A stretch of 64,000 nt of DNA from Oceanibaculum indicum P24 (GTDB lineage: Bacteria > Pseudomonadota > Alphaproteobacteria > Oceanibaculales > Oceanibaculaceae), in assembly GCF_000299935.1 (NCBI RefSeq), contig NZ_AMRL01000008.1, positions 1 to 64,000 on the forward strand. The letters run 5' to 3'. Below, piece by piece: positions 1 through 8,723 of the stretch (its first letter is position 1; each line of letters begins with the position of its first letter). The notes below the pieces were generated by a model. The model was not told the origin of the DNA. It saw only the letters and a list, made by a program, of their open reading frames with translations, and made no database searches. Both the position numbers and the translations under genes were made by a program.

Positions 1-21
1 GCAATAAATGCGGGGGTGACA
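1..21. repeat. Palindromic intergenic repeat, copy 1 (cut by window edge)
   Basis: The right end of a REP-like unit, reading AATGCGGGGGTGAC. It matches the outer half of the copy at 25764-25864. The rest lies left of the window. Confidence 0.7.
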
Positions 22-127
22 GTTTGAGCTTGAAGGCGGTTAGAGATTGTCCCGATTGCCTTGGCGACGGATTGCGCAGACAAATACGACAAGAAACCAT
101 CCCCCCAGAAAACTGACGGAGAAATCG

Positions 128-571
128 ATGGGTTGGGCCTATATCACCCTGGCGCTGTTCGCGGGCATCGTGGTGCCGGTTCAGGCCGGCCTGAACGCCG
201 TGATGGCGCGCCATATCGGCGGCGCCCTGAACGCCACCTTCCTGTCCTTCATCATCGGCACCAGCGCGCTGGCCATCATCCTGGCGGTGACGCGCCCGGC
301 GCTGCCCGGCATCGCCGCCTTCGGGCAGGTGCCGGTCTGGGCCTATGCCGGCGGGCTGATGGGGCTGATCTATGTCGCCTCCTCCACTTTCCTGGCGCCG
401 AAGCTGGGCGCCGCCACCCTGTTGGCGCTGGTGATCGCCGGACAGATGATCGCCTCGCTCATCATCGATCAGTATGGCCTTGTCGGCTTCCCGGAAAACC
501 CGATCACGCTGCTGCGCGTGCTGGGCGTGGTGTTGCTGGTCGCCGGCGTGGTGCTGATCCGCGCCTTCTGA
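128..571 (+). CDS. DMT-superfamily (DUF606/YdcZ-like) small inner-membrane permease
   Basis: A 147-residue protein with about five hydrophobic helices and very few charges, the length and composition of the DUF606/YdcZ family of drug/metabolite-type transporters. The ATG at 128 is preferred over upstream in-frame starts because GGAGAA sits just before it and because hydrophobic sequence (GWAYITLALFAGIVVPVQAG) begins immediately. The motif around residues 14-25 (PVQAGLNAVMAR) is typical of this family. The substrate is unknown. It stands alone, 70 bp before the deacylase gene on the same strand, and could be co-transcribed with it. The family call is fairly sure; the substrate is not inferable. 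Confidence 0.8.
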   Translation: MGWAYITLALFAGIVVPVQAGLNAVMARHIGGALNATFLSFIIGTSALAIILAVTRPALPGIAAFGQVPVWAYAGGLMGLIYVASSTFLAPKLGAATLLALVIAGQMIASLIIDQYGLVGFPENPITLLRVLGVVLLVAGVVLIRAF

Positions 572-641
572 GTACCGCCTCCTTGCCAAGCCCCGCCGGC
601 TGGTCTGTAATCGGCGCTGACAAGTAACCGGAGGACATCCC

Positions 642-2120
642 ATGAGCGCGCCCGTCGACGGCAAGGCCGATATCATCATCCGCAACGCCCGCCTGATCGA
701 CGGCACCGGCGGGGCGTCCTACCAGGGCGACATCGCCATCCGCGACGACAGGATCGTGGCACTGGGCGCGCTGGGCGGGATGAGCGGCGGCACCGAGATC
801 GACGCGCAGGGCAAGGCGGTCGCTCCCGGCTTCATCGATGTGCACACCCATGACGACCGGGCCGTGCTGGTGAATCCGACGATGAAGAACAAGGTCAGCC
901 AGGGTGTCACCACCGTCGTCACCGGCAATTGCGGCGTCAGCCTGGCGCCCTTGAAGATCGACCGCCGGCCACCGGCCCCGCTCGACCTGATCTGCGACAC
1001 GCCGGAAGGCTTCTATGGCGATTTCGCCAGCTACCTGAAGGCGCTGGACGACGCCCCGGCGGCAGTCAACGTGCTGGCGCAGGTCGGCCATTCCTCGCTG
1101 CGCGTCGGTGCTGTTTCTGACCTGAACCGCGCCGCCTCTTCCACTGAAATCAAGGAGATGCGGAAGAAACTGGAAGAATCGCTGGAAGCCGGCGCCATCG
1201 GCTTTTCGACCGGCCTGTTCTATCCGCCCTCGCAGGCCGCCCCGACCGAGGAGGTGATCGAGCTGGGCAAGGCGCTGCACGACCATGCCGGGCTGCATAC
1301 CACCCATATGCGCGACGAGGCGGACCACATCACCGACTCGCTGGAGGAGACCTTCCGCATCGGCCGCGAGGCCGACATCCCGGTGGTGATCTCGCACCAT
1401 AAATGCTCAGGCGCGGACAATCATGGCCGCTCCGCCGAGACCCTGCCGCTGATCGACGCGGCGATGAAGAAGCAGCGTGTCGGCCTCGACGTCTATCCCT
1501 ATATCGCCAGCTCCACCATGCTGAACCCGAAGCGCATGATGGGCGCCAGCCGGGTACTGGTCACCTGGTCGGTGCCGCACCCCGAACATGCCGGCCGCGA
1601 TCTCGACGATATCGCGAAGGATATGGGCCTGCCGCCGCTGGAAGCCGCCGAGAAACTGCTGCCGGCGGGTGCGGTCTATTTCTCCATGGCGGAGGAGGAT
1701 GTGCAGCGCATCATGCAGTATCCGCACTCGATGATCGGCTCCGATGGGCTGCCGCACGACACCAAGCCGCACCCACGCCTGTGGGGCACCTTCCCGCGCG
1801 TGCTGGGCCATTACAGCCGCGAAGTCGGGCTGTTCCCGCTGGAGGAGGCGGTGCGCAAGATGACCGGCCTGTCGGCGCTCCAGTTCGGCCTGAAGGACCG
1901 CGGCACGCTGAAGGTCGGCAATTACGCCGATATCGTGATGTTCGACCCCGCCACCGTCATTGACACCGCCAGCTTCGCCGACCCGATGCAGCCGGCCACC
2001 GGCATCGAGCTGGTGATCGTGAATGGCCGCCCGGTCTGGCGCGACGGCGCGGTAACCGGCACCCGCCCCGGCCGCGCCATCCGCCGCCAGCAGCTGGGGG
2101 CGTTTGGGGGGGCGGCTTAG
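642..2120 (+). CDS. N-acyl-D-amino-acid deacylase / D-aminoacylase family amidohydrolase
   Basis: A 492-residue metal-dependent amidohydrolase. Residues 11-60 form the N-terminal composite beta domain. The metal motif HTHDD is at 68-72, followed by GNCGVS around C97, which is characteristic of D-aminoacylases where this Cys is a zinc ligand. TTHMRDE, ISHHKCSG and the late SDGLPHD motif supply the further His and Asp ligands. The expected reaction is hydrolysis of N-acyl-D-amino acids to a carboxylate and a free D-amino acid in the cytoplasm. GGAGG lies 8 bases before the ATG. Dihydropyrimidinase or dihydroorotase is less likely because of the GNCGVS motif. The exact substrate is not determinable. 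Confidence 0.88.
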   Translation: MSAPVDGKADIIIRNARLIDGTGGASYQGDIAIRDDRIVALGALGGMSGGTEIDAQGKAVAPGFIDVHTHDDRAVLVNPTMKNKVSQGVTTVVTGNCGVSLAPLKIDRRPPAPLDLICDTPEGFYGDFASYLKALDDAPAAVNVLAQVGHSSLRVGAVSDLNRAASSTEIKEMRKKLEESLEAGAIGFSTGLFYPPSQAAPTEEVIELGKALHDHAGLHTTHMRDEADHITDSLEETFRIGREADIPVVISHHKCSGADNHGRSAETLPLIDAAMKKQRVGLDVYPYIASSTMLNPKRMMGASRVLVTWSVPHPEHAGRDLDDIAKDMGLPPLEAAEKLLPAGAVYFSMAEEDVQRIMQYPHSMIGSDGLPHDTKPHPRLWGTFPRVLGHYSREVGLFPLEEAVRKMTGLSALQFGLKDRGTLKVGNYADIVMFDPATVIDTASFADPMQPATGIELVIVNGRPVWRDGAVTGTRPGRAIRRQQLGAFGGAA

Positions 2121-2138
2121 GGCACAGTCGCAAACCTT

Positions 2139-2246
2139 GTCATTGCCGGGCTTGACCCGGCAATCCAGCCGCACCGGCTTATCCGAAGCTGTGAAGTCAC
2201 AGGCTAAGCACCGCCCTGGATGCCCGGGTCAAGCCCGGGCATGACA
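2139..2246. repeat. Palindromic intergenic repeat, copy 2
   Basis: Two inverted hairpin units face each other: GTCATTGCCGGGCTTGACCC on the left and its counterpart ending GGGCATGACAAG on the right. The outer boundary word GTCA/TGAC and the inner TCCAG/CTGGA words are shared with the other copies. It lies between two convergent genes. Confidence 0.75.
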
Positions 2247-2259
2247 AGAAAGATGCCCC

Positions 2260-2961
2260 CTACCCCCGGAGCCACTCGCGCAGCGCCATGTTCACTTCGG
2301 CGGGGCGTTCCAACGTCGGCAGATGGCCGGATTCCTCGATCACGACCAAGCGCGATCCGGCTATGCCAGCGGCCATCTCCTTGTGCAGGTCCAGCGGTGT
2401 CAGCGCATCCTGCCTTCCGCACAGCACCAGCGTCGGCGCCGCGATCTTCGCCAGATCGGCGCGCCCGTCGGGCCGGCCCATGATGGCCTTCTGCTGGCGG
2501 ATGAAGCCGTCCATGCCGACATGCTCGGCCATCGCGAAGATGATCGAGGTCAGCTTCTCGTCCTCCTGCCGGTCGGGATGGATCAGCAGCGGCAGCAGGC
2601 GCGGCGTCACCCCCTTGAAGCGGCCCTTCTGCGCCAGATCGATGAGGCCGCGCCGGCGCACCGACTGTTCCTCCGTATCGGCACGCGGCGAGGTGTCGAG
2701 CAGCGCCAGCCGCATAACCCGCTCCGGCGCCTGGCGCATGATCTCCTGCGCGACATAGCCGCCCATCGACAGGCCGGCCAGCGCGAATTTCTCCGGTGCG
2801 GCTTCCAGCGCGGAGGCCGCCATTTCCTTCACCGATTCGTGGCGCGTGAGGTCGGCAACCTGGCAGTCCGCCATGTCGGACAACGCCTGCATTTGCGGCG
2901 CCCACAGCTTCTCGTCGCACAGCAGGCCCGGCAGCAGGACCAGGGGGATTTTCTCAGCCAT
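2260..2961 (-). CDS. Alpha/beta-fold hydrolase
   Basis: A 233-residue alpha/beta hydrolase. The nucleophile elbow GLSMGG places the catalytic serine at residue 65. A late TLVLCGRQDALTP segment supplies the acid, and ESGHLPTLE supplies the histidine, so the Ser-Asp-His triad looks complete. The N-terminal LLPGLLCDEKLW is the usual oxyanion-loop region. The closest general family is the 3-oxoadipate enol-lactonase/RutD-like group, but no pathway genes for either are nearby. It begins 6 bp after the stop of the isochorismatase-like gene, so the two form an operon. The substrate is unknown. Confidence 0.82.
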   Translation of the reverse strand: MAEKIPLVLLPGLLCDEKLWAPQMQALSDMADCQVADLTRHESVKEMAASALEAAPEKFALAGLSMGGYVAQEIMRQAPERVMRLALLDTSPRADTEEQSVRRRGLIDLAQKGRFKGVTPRLLPLLIHPDRQEDEKLTSIIFAMAEHVGMDGFIRQQKAIMGRPDGRADLAKIAAPTLVLCGRQDALTPLDLHKEMAAGIAGSRLVVIEESGHLPTLERPAEVNMALREWLRG

Positions 2962-2967
2962 TCCGTC

Positions 2968-3528
2968 TCAGCTCTTTTCTTTCAACCGCTTGATGAAGGG
3001 GATCATCGCCTTGAAGGCCGGCGTATCGGCCCGGCGCAGCCATTCGAAGACGACCATCTCGGACGTGGCGACGAGCATACCGGCCCGTTCCATCCGGGCA
3101 AGCCCGCGCTGCCGGTCCTCAGGGTCGCGCGAGGCGACGGCATCGGCAGCCACCACAACCTCATAGCCCGCCGCCTGGAGCCCGAAGGCGGTCTGCAGCA
3201 CGCAGACATGCGCCTCGGCACCGCACAGCACGACCCGGCGGCGCTTCAGCGCGGCGACGCGGCCGGCCATCCCCGGCTCCGCCATCGCATCGAAGCATAT
3301 CTTCTCGGCCACGGCATCGGGGGGCAGCAGCCCGGCCAGATCCGGCACCACGCCGCCCAGCCCCTTCGGATACTGTACCGTCGCCAGCACCGGCACCTCC
3401 AGCTCCCGCGCGGCGCGCAGCAGCAGGCCGCAGGCCGCGACCATGCCTTGCTGACCGTCGAGCGCCGGCAGCAGCCTTTCCTGCGCATCGACCAGCAGCA
3501 TCGAACAATCGGCATGATGAAGCAGCAT
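2968..3528 (-). CDS. Isochorismatase-family cysteine hydrolase
   Basis: A 186-residue isochorismatase-like hydrolase. LLVDAQ carries the catalytic Asp (residue 14) and GAEAHVCV carries the nucleophilic Cys (residue 109). The family cleaves amides or vinyl ethers, for example nicotinamide, N-carbamoylsarcosine or isochorismate, and close bacterial homologues of this length are often just called hydrolases. The ATG at 3528 is chosen because a GAGGGG ribosome-binding site lies directly upstream. An in-frame start at 3603 adds 25 residues with no such site. It is the first gene of a two-gene minus-strand operon with the alpha/beta hydrolase. The substrate is not inferable. Confidence 0.83.
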   Translation of the reverse strand: MLLHHADCSMLLVDAQERLLPALDGQQGMVAACGLLLRAARELEVPVLATVQYPKGLGGVVPDLAGLLPPDAVAEKICFDAMAEPGMAGRVAALKRRRVVLCGAEAHVCVLQTAFGLQAAGYEVVVAADAVASRDPEDRQRGLARMERAGMLVATSEMVVFEWLRRADTPAFKAMIPFIKRLKEKS

Positions 3529-3674
3529 CGGCCCCTCGCTTTGCGGCAAAAGCGCGCTCAATAGCCCGCGAAGCCAGACAAAAGTTGACAGAATCGCATG
3601 CAACTCTAATATCGCCCGCGACGACAGGCGGTATTTTATTCGCCTGAGGCGCCATTTCCAAAGAACGGACCATA

Positions 3675-5174
3675 ATGGGTTTCTCAGACCTGGGACTTAG
3701 CCCGGACCTCCTGCGCGCCATTGAGGACGCAGGCTATACGACACCGACTCCCATCCAGGAGCAGGCGATTCCGCAGGTTCTGATGGGCCGCGACGTCCTG
3801 GGTGTCGCCCAGACCGGTACCGGCAAGACCGCCGGCTTCACCCTGCCGATGATCGAAATCCTGGGCAAGGGCCGGGCCAAGGCCCGCATGCCGCGCTCGC
3901 TCATCCTGGAGCCGACGCGCGAACTGGCCGCCCAGGTTGCCGAGAATTTCGAGAAATACGGCAAGTACCAGAAGCTGAACATGGCGCTGCTGATCGGCGG
4001 CGTCTCCTTCGCCGACCAGGAAAAGAAGATCGACCGCGGCGTGGATGTGCTGATCGCCACGCCGGGCCGGCTGCTGGACCATTTCGGGCGCGGCAAGATC
4101 CTGCTGCAGGATGTGAAGATCCTCGTCATCGACGAGGCCGACCGCATGCTGGACATGGGCTTCATCCCGGATATCGAGCGCATCGTCGGCGTGCTGCCGA
4201 AAATCCGCCGGACGCTGTTCTTCTCCGCCACCATGGCGCCGGAAATCCGCAAGCTGGCCGACAAGTTCCTGATGAATCCAAAGGAAATCAGCGTCGCCAA
4301 GCAGGCCAGCACGGCCGACACGGTGGCGCAGCATCTGGTCGTCGTCGGCTCCAAGGCCAAGCGCGAGGCGCTGCGCAGCCTGATCCGCTCGGAGAATGTG
4401 AAGAACGCCTTCATCTTCTGCAACCGCAAGCGCGATATCGGCACGCTGCAGAAATCGCTGGTGCAGCACGGCTTTTCCGCCGTGGCACTGCATGGCGACA
4501 TGACCCAGCCGGCCCGTACCGAGACGCTGGCGAAGTTCAAGAACAACGAAGTGTCGCTGCTGGTCTGCTCCGACGTGGCAGCGCGGGGCCTCGACATCCA
4601 GGCGGTCAGCCACGTCTTCAATTTCGACGTACCGAGCAACGCGGAGGATTACGTCCACCGCATCGGTCGCACCGGCCGCGCCGGCATGACCGGCCGCGCC
4701 TACACCATCGCCACGCCCGAGGACGCGAAATATGTCGCGGCCATCGAGAACCTGATCGGCAAGCCGATTCCGCGCATCACCCCCGATGACGTGGACGCCG
4801 AGGAACTGGACATGAGCGACGTCGGCGGCAAGCGCCGCCGCGGTGGCCGCAGCAAGGGCAAGCCGGAGGCGAAGACCGACGAGCCAAAGAAAACCGCTTC
4901 CGCCGAGAAGCCTGCCGCGAAGAAGGCCGCCAAGGACAAGCCGGTCTCTGAGAAGTCCACCAGGGAAAAGCCGGCCCGGGAAAAATCTGCCAGGACGGAA
5001 CCCCGCCCCGAGGCACCAAGGCACGAGCCGATCCGCGACCGCCGCGACGAACCGAAGCGCGAGCGGGATCGCCGGTATTCACGCGACGACGAGCCCGTGG
5101 AAGTGACCGCCGGCTTTGGCGACGATGTGCCGGCCTTCCTGCTGCGGACGGTGAAGCTGAAGAAGAGTGCGTAG
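3675..5174 (+). CDS. DEAD-box ATP-dependent RNA helicase (RhlE-like)
   Basis: A 499-residue SF2 RNA helicase. The Q motif TPTPIQEQAIP is at 23-33, Walker A AQTGTGKT near 45-52, DEAD at 153-156, then SAT and the helicase C motifs (ARGLDIQ, HRIGRTGRAG). After about residue 380 the protein becomes a Lys/Glu/Pro/Arg-rich tail of roughly 110 residues, typical of RhlE-type enzymes that unwind structured RNA during ribosome assembly or mRNA turnover. The leader upstream (3604-3674) is short. The next gene follows after 3 bp, so the Lrp-type domain protein is probably co-transcribed. Confidence 0.93.
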   Translation: MGFSDLGLSPDLLRAIEDAGYTTPTPIQEQAIPQVLMGRDVLGVAQTGTGKTAGFTLPMIEILGKGRAKARMPRSLILEPTRELAAQVAENFEKYGKYQKLNMALLIGGVSFADQEKKIDRGVDVLIATPGRLLDHFGRGKILLQDVKILVIDEADRMLDMGFIPDIERIVGVLPKIRRTLFFSATMAPEIRKLADKFLMNPKEISVAKQASTADTVAQHLVVVGSKAKREALRSLIRSENVKNAFIFCNRKRDIGTLQKSLVQHGFSAVALHGDMTQPARTETLAKFKNNEVSLLVCSDVAARGLDIQAVSHVFNFDVPSNAEDYVHRIGRTGRAGMTGRAYTIATPEDAKYVAAIENLIGKPIPRITPDDVDAEELDMSDVGGKRRRGGRSKGKPEAKTDEPKKTASAEKPAAKKAAKDKPVSEKSTREKPAREKSARTEPRPEAPRHEPIRDRRDEPKRERDRRYSRDDEPVEVTAGFGDDVPAFLLRTVKLKKSA

Positions 5175-5177
5175 GCC

Positions 5178-5420
5178 ATGAAAGCCATCTTCATCATGGT
5201 GAAGTGCGACCTCGGCCAGGCCTACAAGGTGGCCGACGAGGCGGTGCAGGGCGTCGAGCAGGTCTCCGAGGTCTATTCCACCTCCGGCCAGTACGACCTG
5301 CTGATGAAGTGCTATCTGGACGAGGATGCCGATATCGGCCATTTCGTGACCGAGCGCATCCAGACCCTGCCTGGCGTGAAGGACACCTTCACCCTGATCA
5401 CCTTCAAGGCATTCGGGTAA
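5178..5420 (+). CDS. Stand-alone Lrp/AsnC ligand-binding (RAM) domain protein
   Basis: An 80-residue protein consisting only of the Lrp/AsnC C-terminal ligand-binding domain, with the conserved GQYDLLMKCY and an IQTLPGVKDTFTLI core. There is no DNA-binding helix-turn-helix. Such stand-alone RAM domain proteins form oligomers that bind amino acids or modulate full-length Lrp regulators. It starts 3 bp after the helicase stop, implying translational coupling. Its ligand is unknown. The branched-chain-type transporter downstream is suggestive, but repeats separate it from this gene. Confidence 0.85.
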   Translation: MKAIFIMVKCDLGQAYKVADEAVQGVEQVSEVYSTSGQYDLLMKCYLDEDADIGHFVTERIQTLPGVKDTFTLITFKAFG

Positions 5421-5457
5421 GGCGACGTCTTTCCCTCGCCCTGACATAATCTCTTAC

Positions 5458-5558
5458 CGTCACCCCCGCACTTGTTGCGGGGGTCCATGTTTCAGCCTGC
5501 TGGATCGCCGGTCGGGTAAGCTGAAGTCTGGATTCCCGCAACAAGTGCGGGAATGACG
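5458..5558. repeat. Palindromic intergenic repeat, copy 3
   Basis: Two facing hairpins: CGTCACCCCCGCA with its complement TGCGGGGG on the left, and ATTCCCGCAA with TTGCGGGAATGACG-type pairing on the right. They are separated by about 45 bases that include GCTGGATC. The architecture is the same as at 17031, 25764, 32158 and 60713. Confidence 0.85.
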
Positions 5559-5652
5559 ATCTTGGAAATCTACATTGCCGTTTGGTTTCAAATCCGCCTG
5601 CGCTAGGATGCCCGCCGTCTGACGACCCTGCATCCGGGAGGCTTGGGAACAT

Positions 5653-6831
5653 ATGAAACGGGCATCGCTGCTGGCCGCGGCCGCATTCCTCGCATCTTTC
5701 AGCCTGGCGCCGGCACACGCCGCCGAGCCGCTGAAGATCGGCTTCATCTCCACCCTGTCCGGCCCCGGTGCGGCGCTGGGCAAGGATCTGCTGGACGGCT
5801 TCAATCTCGGCATCGAGCAGTCCGGCGGCAAGCTGGGCGGCCGCACGGTCGAGCTGGTGACCGGCGACGACCAGCTGAAGCCCGATGTCGGCCGCCAGCT
5901 GGCCGAGCGCATGATCCAGCGCGACAAGGTGGACCTGATCGCCGGCGTCGTGTTCTCCAACGTCATGATGGCGGTCGCCAAGCCGATCTTCGATTCCAAG
6001 ACCTTCATGCTGAGCCTGAATGCCGGCCCTTCGGCGCTGGCCGGCAACCGTTGCAGCCCCTACTTCTTCAACGTCGCCTGGCAGAACGACCAGAGCCATG
6101 AGGCGATGGGCAAGCATGTGAAGGATCAGGGCTTCAAGCGCGTCTATCTGATGGCGCCGAACTATCCCGCCGGCAAGGACGCGCTGACCGGCTTCAAGCG
6201 CTATTACAGCGGCGGCGAGATCATCGGCGAGGTCTATACCCAGATCAACCAGCCGGACTATGCGGCGGAGCTGGCGCAGCTGCGCGCCGCCAAGCCGGAC
6301 GCGGTCTATATCTTCTATCCTGGCGGCATGGGCGTGAACTTCATCAAGCAGTACGCGCAGGCCGGGCTGAAGGAGGAGGTGCCGCTGTTAGGCCCGTCCT
6401 TCAGCTTCGACCAGACCATCCTGCCGGCGGTCGGCGACGCGGCACTGGGCGTCTACAATACCGGCTTCTGGAGCCCGGACATGCCGAACCCGCAGAACCA
6501 GAAGTTCGTGAAGGCGTTCGAGGCGAAGTACAGCCGCCCGCCCTCGCCCTTCGCAGCGCAGGCCTATGATGGTGCGCTTCTGCTGGCCTCCGCGCTGGCC
6601 GAGACCGGCGGCAGCGTGAAGGACGAGGCGAAGTTCCGTGTCGCGATGCGCGCCGCGAAGTTCGAGTCGGTGCGCGGCCCCTTCTCCTTCAACACCAACC
6701 ACTACCCGATCCAGAACTTCTATCTGCGCCAGGTGGTGAAGAACGACGAGGGCCGCATCACCAACAAGCTGATCGGCACGGTGTTCGCGCGGCACATGGA
6801 CGCCTATCACGACCAGTGCAAGATGAAGTGA
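5653..6831 (+). CDS. Branched-chain amino acid/amide type ABC transporter, periplasmic substrate-binding protein
   Basis: A 392-residue periplasmic-binding protein of the Leu/Ile/Val-binding (type I) fold. Residues 1-23 are a Sec signal peptide ending in an AHA cleavage site, and the mature protein starts with PLKIGFISTLSGPGAALGKD, the family hallmark. It is the first gene of a five-gene transporter operon. A strong stem-loop follows its stop, which usually lets the binding protein be made in excess. The ligand could be a branched-chain amino acid, an amide, urea or an aromatic compound. The sequence does not decide this. Confidence 0.9.
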   Translation: MKRASLLAAAAFLASFSLAPAHAAEPLKIGFISTLSGPGAALGKDLLDGFNLGIEQSGGKLGGRTVELVTGDDQLKPDVGRQLAERMIQRDKVDLIAGVVFSNVMMAVAKPIFDSKTFMLSLNAGPSALAGNRCSPYFFNVAWQNDQSHEAMGKHVKDQGFKRVYLMAPNYPAGKDALTGFKRYYSGGEIIGEVYTQINQPDYAAELAQLRAAKPDAVYIFYPGGMGVNFIKQYAQAGLKEEVPLLGPSFSFDQTILPAVGDAALGVYNTGFWSPDMPNPQNQKFVKAFEAKYSRPPSPFAAQAYDGALLLASALAETGGSVKDEAKFRVAMRAAKFESVRGPFSFNTNHYPIQNFYLRQVVKNDEGRITNKLIGTVFARHMDAYHDQCKMK

Positions 6832-6856
6832 GCCACGAGACGACAATCATCGTGAA

Positions 6857-6882
6857 CGGGGATCGCGTCAGCGCGGTCCCCG
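6857..6882 (+). promoter_or_regulatory. Intercistronic stem-loop after the binding-protein gene
   Basis: An 11-bp stem (CGGGGATCGCG pairing with CGCGGTCCCCG, one G-U pair) with the four-base loop TCAG, not followed by a T-run. It lies in the 70-bp gap between the binding-protein gene and the first permease gene. The position fits an mRNA-stabilising or partial-attenuation hairpin and not a full terminator. Confidence 0.65.
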
Positions 6883-6901
6883 TCGCCATTCCGGATACCG
6901 C

Positions 6902-7774
6902 ATGACCCTCCTGCTCTTCATCGAACAGGTCCTGAACGGGCTGCAGCTCGGCACCATGCTGTTCCTCATGGCGGCCGGGCTGACGCTGGTGTTCGGCATC
7001 ATGCATCTGATCAACCTGGCGCATGGCTCGCTCTACATGATCGGCGCCTATGTCGCGGCGACCGTGCAGCAGGCGACCGGCAGCTTCCTGCTGGGGCTGC
7101 TGGCAGCATTGCCCGCCGCTGCACTGGTCGGCATGGCGATGGAGGCGATTGCCCTGCGCCGGCTCTATGACCGCGACCATCTGGACCAGGTGCTGGCGAC
7201 CTTCGGGCTGATCCTGTTCTTCAACGAGCTGGTGAAGATCCTCTGGGGGCCGCAGGCCTATTTCATGGCGGTGCCGGAGATGCTGTCGGGCAGCGTGGAA
7301 ATCCTGCCCGGCGCGCCCTACCCCGCCTACCGGCTGGCCATCGTCGCAGCCGGCATCGCGGCGGCGCTGTTCCTCTACCTTCTCATCACCCGCACGCGCA
7401 TCGGCATGCTGATCCGTGCCGGGGCTACCAACCGCGAGATGGTGAACGCGCTGGGCGTGAATGTGGACCGGCTCTACATGCTGGTGTTCGGGCTGGGCGC
7501 AGCGCTGGCCGGGCTGGCCGGCGTGATGGCCGGGCCGCTGCTGGCGCTGGAGGTCGGCATGGGCGAGAACATCCTGATCCTTGCCTTCGTGGTCATCGTC
7601 ATCGGCGGCATCGGCTCGGTGCGCGGCGCCTTCGTGGCGGCGCTGCTGGTCGGCATCGCCGACACGTTCGGGCGCGTGCTGCTGCCCGGCGCGCTGTCGG
7701 AAATGACGATCTATATCCTGATGGCGGCGATCCTTGTCTGGCGCCCGCAAGGGCTGTTTCCCGCACATGCGTGA
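6902..7774 (+). CDS. Branched-chain amino acid type ABC transporter permease (LivH-like)
   Basis: A 290-residue polytopic membrane protein with about eight transmembrane helices. It begins LFIEQVLNGLQLGTMLFLMAAGLTLVFG, the standard LivH N-terminus, and has the cytoplasmic coupling segment TRTRIGMLIRAGATNREMVNALGVNV, the loop that contacts the ATPases. It forms the membrane channel together with the next gene, whose start overlaps its end by 8 bases. Confidence 0.92.
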   Translation: MTLLLFIEQVLNGLQLGTMLFLMAAGLTLVFGIMHLINLAHGSLYMIGAYVAATVQQATGSFLLGLLAALPAAALVGMAMEAIALRRLYDRDHLDQVLATFGLILFFNELVKILWGPQAYFMAVPEMLSGSVEILPGAPYPAYRLAIVAAGIAAALFLYLLITRTRIGMLIRAGATNREMVNALGVNVDRLYMLVFGLGAALAGLAGVMAGPLLALEVGMGENILILAFVVIVIGGIGSVRGAFVAALLVGIADTFGRVLLPGALSEMTIYILMAAILVWRPQGLFPAHA

Positions 7775-8723
7775 CCTTCTGCGCCGCATCATCCTGTGGG
7801 GCGGGCTTGCCCTGCTCTGTGTGCTGCCGCCGCTGGCCGACGCGCTGGGCGAGGGCTTCTATACAGTGATGGTCAGCCGCGTGCTGATCCTGGCGCTGGG
7901 GGCGGTCAGCCTGAATCTGATCCTGGGCTATGGCGGCATGGTCAGCTTCGGCCACGCCGCCTATCTAGGGATCGGCGCCTATGTGGTCGGCATCCTGTCC
8001 TACCATTCCGGCGAGTGGTTCGGCACCGAGAGCGCCTTTATTGCCTTTCCCGCCGCGATGCTGGTCTCCGCCCTGTTCGCGCTGGTGACCGGCGCCATCA
8101 GCCTTCGCACCAGCGGTGTCTATTTCATCATGATCACGCTTGCCTTCGCGCAGATGGTCTATTTCTTCTTCGTCTCGCAGCAGGAATATGGCGGGATGGA
8201 CGGCATGCAGATGTGGGCCCGCTCCGCTGCCGGCCCGCTCGACCTGTCGGACGATGCCAGCTTCTACTACCTCGCCCTCGTCCTGCTGCTGGCGGTGCTG
8301 TTCCTGAAGTACCGGCTGGTGCATTCCCGCTTCGGGCTGGTGTTGCGCGGCATCCGCGAGAATGAGCGCCGCATGAAGGCGCTGGGCTTCGCGACCTACC
8401 GCTACAAGCTGGTGGCCTTCGTGCTGTCCGGCATGGTGGCCGGGCTGGCCGGCGCGATGATGGCGAACCTGACGGAATTCGTCAGCCCGTCGCTGCTGCA
8501 CTGGACACGCTCCGGCGAGCTGATGGTCATGGTCATCCTGGGCGGCATGGGTTCCATCGCCGGGCCGGTGCTGGGTGCCTTCGCCTTCCTGGTGCTGGAG
8601 GATGTGCTGGCCGAGATCACCCAGCACTGGATGATCGTGCTGGGGCCGCTGCTCATCCTCATCGTGCTGCTGGCGCGGCGCGGCCTCTACGGGCTGCTGA
8701 CGCCCGAAGGTAGAAGCAAATGA
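7767..8723 (+). CDS. Branched-chain amino acid type ABC transporter permease (LivM-like)
   Basis: A 318-residue polytopic membrane protein and partner of the LivH-like permease. LNLILGYGGMVSFGHAAYLGIGAY is the LivM signature, and the coupling helix region RFGLVLRGIRENERRMKALGF is present. The start at 7767 is chosen because ATGCGTGA overlaps the stop of the previous gene, as is usual in this operon type. A start at 7734 would give a longer overlap and lacks support. Confidence 0.92.
   Translation: MRDLLRRIILWGGLALLCVLPPLADALGEGFYTVMVSRVLILALGAVSLNLILGYGGMVSFGHAAYLGIGAYVVGILSYHSGEWFGTESAFIAFPAAMLVSALFALVTGAISLRTSGVYFIMITLAFAQMVYFFFVSQQEYGGMDGMQMWARSAAGPLDLSDDASFYYLALVLLLAVLFLKYRLVHSRFGLVLRGIRENERRMKALGFATYRYKLVAFVLSGMVAGLAGAMMANLTEFVSPSLLHWTRSGELMVMVILGGMGSIAGPVLGAFAFLVLEDVLAEITQHWMIVLGPLLILIVLLARRGLYGLLTPEGRSK

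Noticed and set aside
4843-5080. Repetitive Lys/Pro/Glu-rich coding in the helicase tail, at first glance a tandem repeat.
   Set aside because: It is low-complexity protein sequence without exact DNA repeats or spacers, normal for RhlE-like tails.
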